This document shows positions 1 through 6,048 of a DNA stretch of 6,398 nucleotides, one piece after another. The notes under the pieces were generated by a model, which made no database searches, had not been told where the DNA came from, and saw nothing but the letters and a program-made list of their open reading frames with translations. How positions within the stretch are numbered: the first letter of the stretch is position 1; every line of letters begins with the position of its first letter. Made by a program: the position numbers and the translations under genes. The stretch covers positions 1 through 6,398 of the forward strand of contig JAJZZU010000157.1 in NCBI GenBank assembly GCA_021797365.1. Direction: 5' to 3'. This stretch comes from Pseudomonadota bacterium. GTDB taxonomy: Bacteria > Pseudomonadota > Gammaproteobacteria > Acidiferrobacterales > Acidiferrobacteraceae.

Positions 1-44
1 GGAGGTTGGACGGAAAACTGTATCGCCTGGGGCTTGGTGCTCAA
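1..44 (-). CDS. Probable PhoH-family (YbeZ) ATPase, N-terminus only, partial at left edge
   Basis: Only 14 codons are visible. A TTG at 44-42 overlaps the miaB stop (TTGA) and opens a frame reading [14 protein letters not shown], which runs off the window without a stop. A purine-rich ribosome binding site (GGGAGG, complement of 55-60) lies 10 nt upstream, inside the end of miaB, which favours this start. In many proteobacteria miaB is followed directly by phoH/ybeZ and then ybeY, and PhoH-like proteins begin with a short strand of this general kind (hydrophobic 'I-x-F' before an 'EPxDN' stretch). The identity therefore rests mainly on gene order, plus a plausible start. The sequence is too short to show the Walker A motif. 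A different downstream gene, or an ordinary start further left, cannot be excluded. Confidence 0.5.
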   Translation of the reverse strand, partial: MSTKPQAIQFSVQP

Positions 45-1420
45 GGAATAGCGGCCTCCCTTTGCTTCGATATCGTCGATGGAACGTCGGTTTCGACCCC
101 CACGAGGCGGCCGCGTAAGGAATTGGGTCGGACCTCCAGAATTTCAACCGTGGCGAAACGGCCGACCAGATCCTGGCCATCGCCCGGAAAATTCACGACG
201 CGATTGTTCGCGGTCCGTCCCGAGAGATCGCCACGCCCGCGCGGGGCGTGGCGGTCGATCAGGATCGTCTCGATGCGTCCGATCATGGCGCGGCTGATGG
301 CGGCAGCGTGCTCGAGATTTCGCGACTGTACGCGCGCCAGGCGCTCGGCCTTCACCGACGCCGGTACATCGTCTGCAAACGCCGCAGCCGGCGTGCCCGG
401 CCGCGGGCTGTAGGCAAAACTGTAGGACAAATCAAAGCGCATCTCCTCGATCAGCGCCATGGTCGCCGCGAAATCCTCATCAGTCTCCCCCGGGAAACCG
501 ACGATGATATCGGTCGAGAGACTGATGTCGGGCCGCACGCACCGTAGCCTTTCGATCTTGTCGCGATATTCGGCCACCGTATATCCGCGCTTCATGCGCG
601 CGAGAATCCTGTCCGACCCACTTTGCACCGGCAGATGGAGATGGCTTACGAGCTTATCCTCGGCGGCAAAGGCATCGAGCAAGGTGTCCCCGAACTCCAG
701 CGGGTGGGAGGTCGTGAAGCGGATGCGCCCGATCTCCTCGATGTGCGCGATATACCCTATGAGAGTCGCGAGATCGGCCATGCGTCCGTCGCGGCGACGG
801 CCCTGGTAGGCATTCACATTCTGGCCGAGCAGCGTGACCTCGCGCACCCCTTGCAGGGCAAGCGCGGCAATCTCTGCCAAGACATCGTCGAACGGGCGAC
901 TGAACTCCTGGCCGCGGGTGTAGGGCACCACGCAAAAACTGCAGTACTTGCTGCACCCCTCCATGATCGATACAAATGCCCGCGGCCCGTCGGCGCGCGG
1001 CTCCGGGAGATTGTCGAACTTCTCCATCTCCACGAACGCAATGTCGACACGCGGTTTCCTGGCGCGCGCGTCGGCGAGCAGCGCCGGCACGCGATGGAGT
1101 GTCTGGGGCCCGAATACGAGATCGACATAGGGCGCGCGCCGGCGAATCTCCTCGCCCTCTTGGCTTGCCACACACCCTCCGACGCCGATTACGACCCCCG
1201 GACGCATGGCCTTCCATTCGTTCAGGCGGCCGAGGTCGGAGAACAGCTTTTCCTGGGCCTTCTCGCGCACCGAGCAGCTGTTTACGAGCAGGACATCGGC
1301 GTGCGCCGGGTCGTCCACACGCACCAGCCCGTGGGTCTCCCGCAAAAGGTCCGCAAGCCGGGCCGAGTCGTACTCGTTCATCTGACAGCCGTAGGTCTTG
1401 ATATAGACAGCGCCCGCCAT
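41..1420 (-). CDS. miaB: MiaB, tRNA (N6-isopentenyl adenosine-37) C2 methylthiotransferase
   Basis: Radical-SAM enzyme that adds a methylthio group to C2 of i6A at position 37 of tRNAs reading UNN codons, giving ms2i6A, in the cytoplasm. The 459-residue length is normal for the family. The N-terminal UPF0004 domain carries the three conserved cysteines that hold the auxiliary 4Fe-4S cluster: C12 (TYGCQMN), C49 (NSCSVREKA) and C83 (GVGGCVA). The radical-SAM cluster motif CxxxCxxC is C156, C160, C163 ([17 protein letters not shown]). A C-terminal TRAM RNA-binding domain spans about 380-445 and includes the typical [11 protein letters not shown]. The ATG at 1420 is supported by AAGGAG (complement of 1426-1431) 5 nt upstream and by the N-terminal motif beginning at once. 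The [11 protein letters not shown] element and the gene order favour MiaB over the related RimO or MtaB. The stop overlaps the TTG of the next gene, suggesting translational coupling. Confidence 0.97.
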   Translation of the reverse strand: MAGAVYIKTYGCQMNEYDSARLADLLRETHGLVRVDDPAHADVLLVNSCSVREKAQEKLFSDLGRLNEWKAMRPGVVIGVGGCVASQEGEEIRRRAPYVDLVFGPQTLHRVPALLADARARKPRVDIAFVEMEKFDNLPEPRADGPRAFVSIMEGCSKYCSFCVVPYTRGQEFSRPFDDVLAEIAALALQGVREVTLLGQNVNAYQGRRRDGRMADLATLIGYIAHIEEIGRIRFTTSHPLEFGDTLLDAFAAEDKLVSHLHLPVQSGSDRILARMKRGYTVAEYRDKIERLRCVRPDISLSTDIIVGFPGETDEDFAATMALIEEMRFDLSYSFAYSPRPGTPAAAFADDVPASVKAERLARVQSRNLEHAAAISRAMIGRIETILIDRHAPRGRGDLSGRTANNRVVNFPGDGQDLVGRFATVEILEVRPNSLRGRLVGVETDVPSTISKQREAAIP

Positions 1421-1425
1421 TCCCG

Positions 1426-1431
1426 CTCCTT
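1426..1431 (-). promoter_or_regulatory. Ribosome binding site of miaB
   Basis: AAGGAG on the minus strand, 5 nt before the ATG at 1420-1418. It is the strongest Shine-Dalgarno match in the window and fixes the miaB start. No convincing sigma-70 promoter was found in the 141-bp gap upstream; the best -10-like string, TATTGT, has no matching -35. Confidence 0.8.
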
Positions 1432-1493
1432 GAAGTGGGATTTACAATACCGACCTTGCGAGGGAATTACCACCCACGAAGACGATGGGCGGG

Positions 1494-1555
1494 AAAACCG
1501 GGCGCGGCGGCGCCGGTCCATGGCCCGGCGCCGCCGGCAGGCCGAGCGCTCGGCC
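1494..1555 (-). terminator. Tandem GC-rich hairpins after the metallophosphatase gene; possible terminator or attenuator
   Basis: Two dyads follow the TAG stop at 1562-1564 in the direction of transcription. The first is a perfect 16-bp palindrome at 1540-1555 (GGCCGAGC and its complement). The second is a perfect 12-bp stem, 1505-1516 with 1525-1536 (arm CGGCGGCGCCGG), around an 8-nt loop. On the minus strand the second stem is followed, after 7 nt, by only four T residues (1497-1494). The stem strength is that of an intrinsic terminator but the U-tract is short and displaced, so termination may be partial, or the structures may act as RNA stability elements separating the upstream pair of genes from miaB. 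Confidence 0.5.
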
Positions 1556-1561
1556 GAGGGT

Positions 1562-2995
1562 CTAGATCAGCGTATAGGTCCCGTGGATCTCAGGGCGCAG
1601 CACGCGGCGACTACCGGCGTACTCACAGAGCACGTCGCCGGCCCCAAGACCCAGGGCCTGGCGATTCTCCCCAACCCCCGCGGGGATTGCCTGCTCGGTC
1701 AGGAAACAGGCCTCATAGCGGGCCTCGTCGCGCACCGGCTCATCGCCCACAAACAACGCCGCAAGCCGCGATCCGGATGGATTTTCGAGCTTCACATAGG
1801 CGCGCAGTCCGAGGGCGCGCTTGACGTAGCCGCCCATCTGCGAAAAGGGATCGGCAGCAAAGGTGCGCTCCAGGTTTTGCTCCAGGAGTGTGCGCAATTC
1901 AGCGCCGGTCAGGGTGACTGCGGAGACCGGCGGGTTCATGGGAACCCAGTCCCGCAAGGCGCCACGGGTGACCGGGCCGGCGGGGATCGGTGCACCGTAA
2001 CGCCAGGCATTGGTGAACGCGAGCGGGACGCCGGTCTTGGCGCGAATCGCCGCCAGCAGGAGGTTGTCGGCGGTCGACTCCCACATGGCAAAACGATCGA
2101 AGCCGCCCGCGGCCTCGGCTTGCACCGCATCGCGCTCCTCCCGGTAGGGACGCAACGCCTCGCTCACGGCATCGGCCATGGCCGCGTCCGGGACGATCCC
2201 CGCCGCCACGCAGACGAGCTCGTGGCGATAGTCCCTGATCCTCCCACCCTCCACGCTCAGGTCCAGGCGCCCGAGAAACGAGCCTTGCGCCCCCGACTGG
2301 ATGACCAGCGCGCCGCCGGCGCGCATAGGCGCAAACAACCGGTTATGGGTATGCCCGCTCAGGCACACATCGATACCCGAGGTCATGCCCAGCAGCTTGA
2401 GATCCTGCGGCAGACCGAGGTGCGACAACAACACCACGAGATCGACCTTGTCATCACGCCTCAGGCGCGCGGCAAGCGGCCCTATGACCTCCAGGCCCAA
2501 AGTAAAGAACGCGCCCTCGCTAAACGATGCCGGCATGGTCTTGTCGACGATATTACTGGCCACGCCGATGACGCCCACGCGGCAATTGCCGACCTCGAAG
2601 ACCTCGTAGGGGGAAAATAAAGACGCCCCGGAGCGTTCGTCGTAGACGTTGCAGGCCAGCACCGGGTAGTCAAGGGCGCGCGCCCGGTCCTGGAACCCCT
2701 TGGGGCCGTAGGCGAACTCCCAGTGACCGGTCATGGCGGCGATCCCGAGCCTGTTCAAGAGCGGGGGCAAAAGCGCACCGTGGGTCGCTACCGCCGGCCA
2801 GGTGCCGTGCAGGGTGTCGCCACAATCGAGAAACAAGACCGGCGCCGTTCGCCGCCACCGGCTCAGCAGTGTGGCGATGCGCGCATAGCCGCCAGCGTTC
2901 CGGTATACCGTGCCGCCGGCGCCGGCAAACGCCTCGGGATGCTCATACAGATAGGCATGGCTATCGTTGATCTGTACTAGGGTAATCTCGGCCAT
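1562..2995 (-). CDS. SoxB-like metallophosphatase / 5'-nucleotidase family protein, no export signal
   Basis: A 477-residue two-domain protein of the UshA/SoxB group. The N-terminal calcineurin-like dimetal phosphoesterase domain (about 1-230) shows the metal-ligand blocks in order: D11-S-H13, G59-D60 (CGDTLHGTW), GHWEF at 90-94, S191-H192, and GHTHN at 214-218. The C-terminal 5'-nucleotidase domain (about 270-460) contains STADNLLLAAIR, NAWRYG and a DPFSQMGGYVKR stretch. GHWEF replaces the usual GNHEF and, from memory, is the form found in SoxB thiosulfohydrolases; DPFSQMGG also resembles SoxB. SoxB is, however, a periplasmic protein with a signal sequence, whereas this one starts directly at MAEITLVQINDSH and has no soxYZ or soxA next to it. 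The substrate is unknown: a nucleotide, another phosphoester or a sulfur ester are all possible. The frame is open to 3271, but residues upstream of this ATG are low-complexity Arg/Gly and overlap the peptidase gene. No strong ribosome binding site is seen; a GTG at 3013 is an alternative start. It lies 59 bp after the peptidase gene and is probably co-transcribed with it. Confidence 0.85.
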   Translation of the reverse strand: MAEITLVQINDSHAYLYEHPEAFAGAGGTVYRNAGGYARIATLLSRWRRTAPVLFLDCGDTLHGTWPAVATHGALLPPLLNRLGIAAMTGHWEFAYGPKGFQDRARALDYPVLACNVYDERSGASLFSPYEVFEVGNCRVGVIGVASNIVDKTMPASFSEGAFFTLGLEVIGPLAARLRRDDKVDLVVLLSHLGLPQDLKLLGMTSGIDVCLSGHTHNRLFAPMRAGGALVIQSGAQGSFLGRLDLSVEGGRIRDYRHELVCVAAGIVPDAAMADAVSEALRPYREERDAVQAEAAGGFDRFAMWESTADNLLLAAIRAKTGVPLAFTNAWRYGAPIPAGPVTRGALRDWVPMNPPVSAVTLTGAELRTLLEQNLERTFAADPFSQMGGYVKRALGLRAYVKLENPSGSRLAALFVGDEPVRDEARYEACFLTEQAIPAGVGENRQALGLGAGDVLCEYAGSRRVLRPEIHGTYTLI

Positions 2996-3054
2996 GGCCC
3001 CATGCTGCCCCACACCGACCCCCGCGCCATCGGCCTTTACGCCGAGCCGCGAGA

Positions 3055-3642
3055 TCAGGAGGCGCCGGTATCCTTCAAGGGGATACGTCGCACCTCGACC
3101 GGTGCCCCGCTGCCGGTGTCGAAGGTCACGGCGGCCTCGAGGCCGGCGCGCGCGATGCGCTCCGGGTCCGACTCGCGGTCGTAGACCGCATGCATCGCCC
3201 CCAGCGCGTACTGTTCGCCGGAGCCGAAGGCATAGAACTTGGTGTATTCGAGGACCGTCCGCTTGGAGCACACCCCGAAGATCCCGTGGGCATTGGCGAT
3301 CAGGAGGCTCACCTGCATAGATTCAAAGGCCTCCTCGCCATTGTCCCCATCGAGCCTCAAGAAATAATGGTCCTTCAAGATGGCATGCAGCTGCAGGCTC
3401 GTCTTATAGATGTCATTCACATCCTTGAACGAACGCCGACAGGAGGTCTCCTGGAAGATGTTGCGGAGCGCCATGTCCATGGCGGCATGCCCGGTCACGG
3501 CAAGCCAGCTATGATCGACCCGTATGAGCTTGCTCGCGTTCTTGATGAAATCGGCGGATTCGCGCTGATCACCATATGTGCCCAGGGTATCGGCGCCGAT
3601 CACCGCCGCATCGCCCTTGCGCACCACTACTATCGTTGTCAT
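3055..3642 (-). CDS. HslV/BPH-like proteasome-family (Ntn-hydrolase) peptidase
   Basis: A 195-residue member of the proteasome beta/HslV fold, expected to form a self-compartmentalised ring peptidase in the cytoplasm. Removing Met1 exposes Thr1 (TTIVVVRKG), the catalytic nucleophile. Counting from it, Asp17 (IGADT) is exactly at the proteasome position, and Lys37 (NASKLIRV) aligns with the catalytic Lys33 after a short insertion. GSGEQYALGA at 139-148 supplies the family's GSG serine (140), and D174-TG-S177-G matches the D-x-x-S-G motif of proteasome beta subunits. The stretch 63-110, with acidic DGDNGEE, is longer than in HslV (about 175 residues overall). These traits fit the betaproteobacterial proteasome homologue (BPH), an HslV-derived double-ring peptidase studied in Thiobacillus denitrificans; that subfamily call is from memory of the family. 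An upstream in-frame GTG at 3684 was rejected because it would bury the Thr nucleophile behind 15 residues and the ATG at 3642 has AGGG 8 nt upstream. No HslU or other unfoldase gene is in the window. Confidence 0.85.
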   Translation of the reverse strand: MTTIVVVRKGDAAVIGADTLGTYGDQRESADFIKNASKLIRVDHSWLAVTGHAAMDMALRNIFQETSCRRSFKDVNDIYKTSLQLHAILKDHYFLRLDGDNGEEAFESMQVSLLIANAHGIFGVCSKRTVLEYTKFYAFGSGEQYALGAMHAVYDRESDPERIARAGLEAAVTFDTGSGAPVEVRRIPLKDTGAS

Positions 3643-3707
3643 AGCGCCCGCCCTGCGAAACCCGTCAGCGCGATCATTGGACACGCCCCCACGCGCCGCG
3701 GGCCACT

Positions 3708-3734
3708 TTGACCCGGGGCCGACCCCCTTATACT
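3708..3734 (+). promoter_or_regulatory. Putative sigma-70 promoter for glcF
   Basis: TTGACC at 3708-3713 (5 of 6 to consensus) and TATACT at 3729-3734 (5 of 6) are separated by 15 bp, slightly shorter than ideal. Transcription would start near 3741, giving a leader of about 24 nt before the ATG at 3765. The -10 box is the left arm of the dyad at 3729-3748, so a protein bound there would block this promoter. Confidence 0.5.
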
Positions 3735-3748
3735 ATGGGCACAGTATA
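3729..3748. promoter_or_regulatory. 20-bp imperfect palindrome; candidate operator between divergent genes
   Basis: The arms TATACT (3729-3734) and AGTATA (3743-3748) are perfect complements. The inner bases TG (3736-3737) and CA (3740-3741) also pair, so 8 of 10 base pairs of the dyad match around a central GG. The site is AT-rich in a very GC-rich setting and sits between the peptidase gene and glcF. It could be a dimeric repressor or activator site, or simply two overlapping back-to-back -10 boxes. No regulator gene is in the window, so the binding protein is unknown. Confidence 0.45.
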
Positions 3749-3772
3749 CGGTCGCCTTCAGCCCATGAGCAA
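3743..3772 (-). promoter_or_regulatory. Putative divergent promoter for the peptidase-metallophosphatase unit
   Basis: On the minus strand TTGCTC (complement of 3767-3772, 4 of 6 to consensus) is followed after 18 bp by TATACT (complement of 3743-3748). Transcription would begin near 3736, about 94 nt before the peptidase ATG at 3642. The -35 lies inside the first codons of glcF and the -10 is the right arm of the palindrome. The call is weaker than for the plus-strand promoter. Confidence 0.35.
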
Positions 3773-4985
3773 TCCATCGGACCAACCGATCTCCCCGCCG
3801 CCCGAGGACCGCGCCCGCCGCGCGCAGGAACTCTTGCGCGCGTGCGTGCACTGCGGTTTTTGCAACGCCACATGCCCAACCTACACCCTGACCGGCGATG
3901 AGCGCGAAGGCCCGCGCGGCCGCCTCTACCTCATGAAAGACCTACTGGCGGGCAACGCCGGCGGCGCCGATCTCGAGCCGCTCAGCCATTGCCTCAGCTG
4001 CCGCTCCTGCGAGACCACCTGTCCTGCGGGGGTCCATTACAGTGAGATACTCGACACGGTACGCGAGCGCACCCAGGAGCAGCGGCCGAGGGGACAACGC
4101 GTCCTGGACCACCTCTCGATGGTGGCGCTCTCTGCGCGCCGGCCGCTGGCGGCGATCATGGGCGGCGCGCGGCGCCTGCGACCATTCGCCCCCAAGGCCT
4201 TGAGGCAGCGTGTGTTGCCGAGCACCCGTGGGCTCGAGTGGCCGGCGGTGCGCCACGCCCGCCGCGTCGGATTGCTCGTGGGCTGTGTTCAACCGGCGCT
4301 GCGTCCAGACCTCGACATCAAGGCGGCGCTCGTCCTCGATCACCTCGACATCAGTGCGCAGCAGGTGGGGCCAAGCTGCTGCGGCGCGCTCCCCTACCAC
4401 CTTCACGCCCATGACGACGGCCGGTCGACGGCACGGGCGACGCTGACCCTGGCCGAGGCCGGCGATTGGGAGGGTCTGACTAGCACCGCCAGCGGATGCA
4501 CGGCGTTTCTGAAAGACTATCCACGACTCTTTCAGGACACGGATGCCGCGGGACGCGCCCAGGCGTTCGCCGCCACCGTGACCGATATCGCCGCGTGGAT
4601 CGATCCCGCGCGCCTGCCGCGCGTGCCGGAGCAACAGCAACGGCGTATCGCCTGGCATGCCCCGTGCAGCCTGCAGCATGCCCTGAAGGAGGCCGGACGC
4701 GTGGAGGCCATCCTGCAGGCGCTGGGCCACACGCTCGTCCCGGTCGCCGACGGCGCGCTGTGCTGCGGTTCAGCGGGACCCTACTCCGTGCGTCATCCGC
4801 GTCTGGCCACGGCCCTCGGCCGGCGCAAATGGCAGGCCTTGACGGGCGCCGATCCGGAGATGGTCGTAACCGCCAACATCGGCTGCCAGCAGCATCTGGC
4901 GCGCCACGGCGATCGTCCCGTGCACCACTGGCTGGATCTCGTCTACGATGCGCTCACCAATCGGGATAGAGTCGGCCGCGATTGA
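3765..4985 (+). CDS. glcF: Glycolate oxidase iron-sulfur subunit GlcF
   Basis: Electron-transfer subunit of the GlcDEF glycolate oxidase (glycolate to glyoxylate), passing electrons from the flavin subunits towards the quinone pool. It is 406 residues long, the normal GlcF size. Two 4Fe-4S ferredoxin motifs lie near the N-terminus: C27, C30, C33, C37 (CVHCGFCNATCP) and C76, C79, C82, C86 (CLSCRSCETTCP). Two cysteine-rich CCG domains follow, with C205-C206-G (PSCCGALPYH) and C333-C334-G (LCCGSAGPYS), plus supporting cysteines in SGCTAF, HAPCSLQ and NIGCQQH. The ATG at 3765 was chosen because it gives the usual N-terminal length. The frame is open back to 3708, but that part overlaps the promoter elements; ATG 3735 is an alternative, and none of the candidates has a strong ribosome binding site. 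Unlike the common glcDEF operon, this gene faces glcDE and its last 32 bp overlap the end of glcE. Confidence 0.95.
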   Translation: MSNPSDQPISPPPEDRARRAQELLRACVHCGFCNATCPTYTLTGDEREGPRGRLYLMKDLLAGNAGGADLEPLSHCLSCRSCETTCPAGVHYSEILDTVRERTQEQRPRGQRVLDHLSMVALSARRPLAAIMGGARRLRPFAPKALRQRVLPSTRGLEWPAVRHARRVGLLVGCVQPALRPDLDIKAALVLDHLDISAQQVGPSCCGALPYHLHAHDDGRSTARATLTLAEAGDWEGLTSTASGCTAFLKDYPRLFQDTDAAGRAQAFAATVTDIAAWIDPARLPRVPEQQQRRIAWHAPCSLQHALKEAGRVEAILQALGHTLVPVADGALCCGSAGPYSVRHPRLATALGRRKWQALTGADPEMVVTANIGCQQHLARHGDRPVHHWLDLVYDALTNRDRVGRD

Positions 4986-6000
4986 GGATGGCGTGCGGGT
5001 CCATGGCCGCCTTGATACGCGCCATGAGCGCCATGGTCGCAGGGGCGATCGGCGCCCACGGACCCTGGCTGCGATCGCCCCCCATGAGGCGCATAGCCTG
5101 TCCACGCCAGCGCGCGGCATACTGGAAGACCGGCCCGGGATCTCCCGAAAGCCGCCAGAGGCGCTGCGTGCCCGCCCAGTCGATCAAGGTCTCGGGCTCC
5201 CAGGGCGCGTCCGAGGGGACAAGCAGGCGCCACAGATCGCCCGGTGGCGCGAATAACGGCCCACGCAGGTCACGCATATCCGTAAAAAACGCGGGCTTTC
5301 CCGTCTCCCCACCGACGATCCGGCGCGCTGCCGCCACCCGCTCCTCACGCCCCGCCAGACGCACATGCAATGTCCCGCCGACATAACAGGCGCCAGTTAC
5401 CGGTAAGGCACCCTCCCAGCGCCTCAAGGCGGCGTGTGCCGCGTGCCAGTCGAGGACGAGGTCACGCACCTCCTCGACCTCGGCGCGCCGGGTCAGGCGC
5501 AGACTGGTATCCAGGAGCAGTCCGAGCGTTCCGTAAGCCCCGACCATGAGCCGCGCGACATCGAAGCCGGCGACGTTTTTCAGGACCTGTCCGCCGAACC
5601 GCAGGATCTCGCCGGTTCCCGACACGATGCGCACGCCAAGCACCGCATCGCGCAATGCCCCGCTATAGGGGCGCGAAGGACCGGTGAGCCCGATCGCAAG
5701 CGCCCCGCCGATGGTGGAGGTCGCGTCAAGGCGTGGAACATCGACCGCCAGCGCCTGCTGCTCCCGCCCCAGAATCTCCTCGAGGGTGGCGACAGGCGTG
5801 CCGGCGCGAACCGTTACCACGAACTCGGCCGGGTCGTACTCCACGATACCGGCGTGCCCTGCCACCGAAAGCGGCGCCCCGGTCGGTTGCCGTCCCAACG
5901 CCCGGCGCGTCCCGCCGCCGACGATCTCGATGGGGGTACCGGCGTCGTAGGCGGCACGCACCGCCTCGGCAAGCGCCTGGGCGCTGTCATTGTCCCTCAT
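4954..6000 (-). CDS. glcE: Glycolate oxidase FAD-binding subunit GlcE
   Basis: FAD-binding subunit of glycolate oxidase, homologous to the N-terminal half of GlcD; both are needed for activity with GlcF. It has 348 residues, as expected. The PCMH/VAO-type FAD domain covers about 1-175: IVGGGTRRALG at 26-36 (pyrophosphate loop), STIGGALAIGLTGPSR at 95-110 and LKNVAGFDVARLMVGAYGTLG at 140-160, all characteristic of GlcE. The C-terminal half is variable and ends ILNRGRLYPDW, the usual 'P-x-x-x-x-N-x-G-R' type ending. The start ATG at 6000 has GAGG 5 nt upstream (ACGAGCGCCG... GAGGGGCGC before ATG). It lies 48 bp after the glcD stop in the same frame, so the two are surely one transcript. Its 3' end overlaps glcF on the opposite strand, so antisense interference between the transcripts is possible. 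Confidence 0.95.
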   Translation of the reverse strand: MRDNDSAQALAEAVRAAYDAGTPIEIVGGGTRRALGRQPTGAPLSVAGHAGIVEYDPAEFVVTVRAGTPVATLEEILGREQQALAVDVPRLDATSTIGGALAIGLTGPSRPYSGALRDAVLGVRIVSGTGEILRFGGQVLKNVAGFDVARLMVGAYGTLGLLLDTSLRLTRRAEVEEVRDLVLDWHAAHAALRRWEGALPVTGACYVGGTLHVRLAGREERVAAARRIVGGETGKPAFFTDMRDLRGPLFAPPGDLWRLLVPSDAPWEPETLIDWAGTQRLWRLSGDPGPVFQYAARWRGQAMRLMGGDRSQGPWAPIAPATMALMARIKAAMDPHAILNRGRLYPDW

Positions 6001-6048
6001 GCGCCCCTCGCGCGCCTGACGGCGCTCGTGATGACGACCGACCTCATC

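Noticed and set aside
623..2620. A 665-codon open frame on the plus strand opposite miaB and the metallophosphatase gene.
   Set aside because: It lies antisense to two genes with clear catalytic motifs and shows no recognisable motif itself. In DNA this GC-rich, stops are rare in the antisense frame, which explains its length.
2996..3271. An N-terminal extension of 92 codons on the metallophosphatase frame.
   Set aside because: It is Arg/Gly-rich, has no signal-peptide character and overlaps the peptidase gene out of frame. The family's first motif begins right after the ATG at 2995.
3643..3684. A GTG start at 3684 that would add 14 residues to the peptidase.
   Set aside because: The family needs Thr directly after the initiator Met (or a processed propeptide), and the ATG at 3642 gives TTIVVV with an acceptable ribosome binding site.
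3708..3764. Upstream extension of glcF to 3708.
   Set aside because: It would place the coding start on the -35 box and add residues that GlcF proteins normally lack.
3942..4730. A 262-codon minus-strand frame opposite glcF.
   Set aside because: It is fully inside glcF, whose two ferredoxin motifs and CCG domains show that the plus strand is coding. The antisense frame has no recognisable domain.
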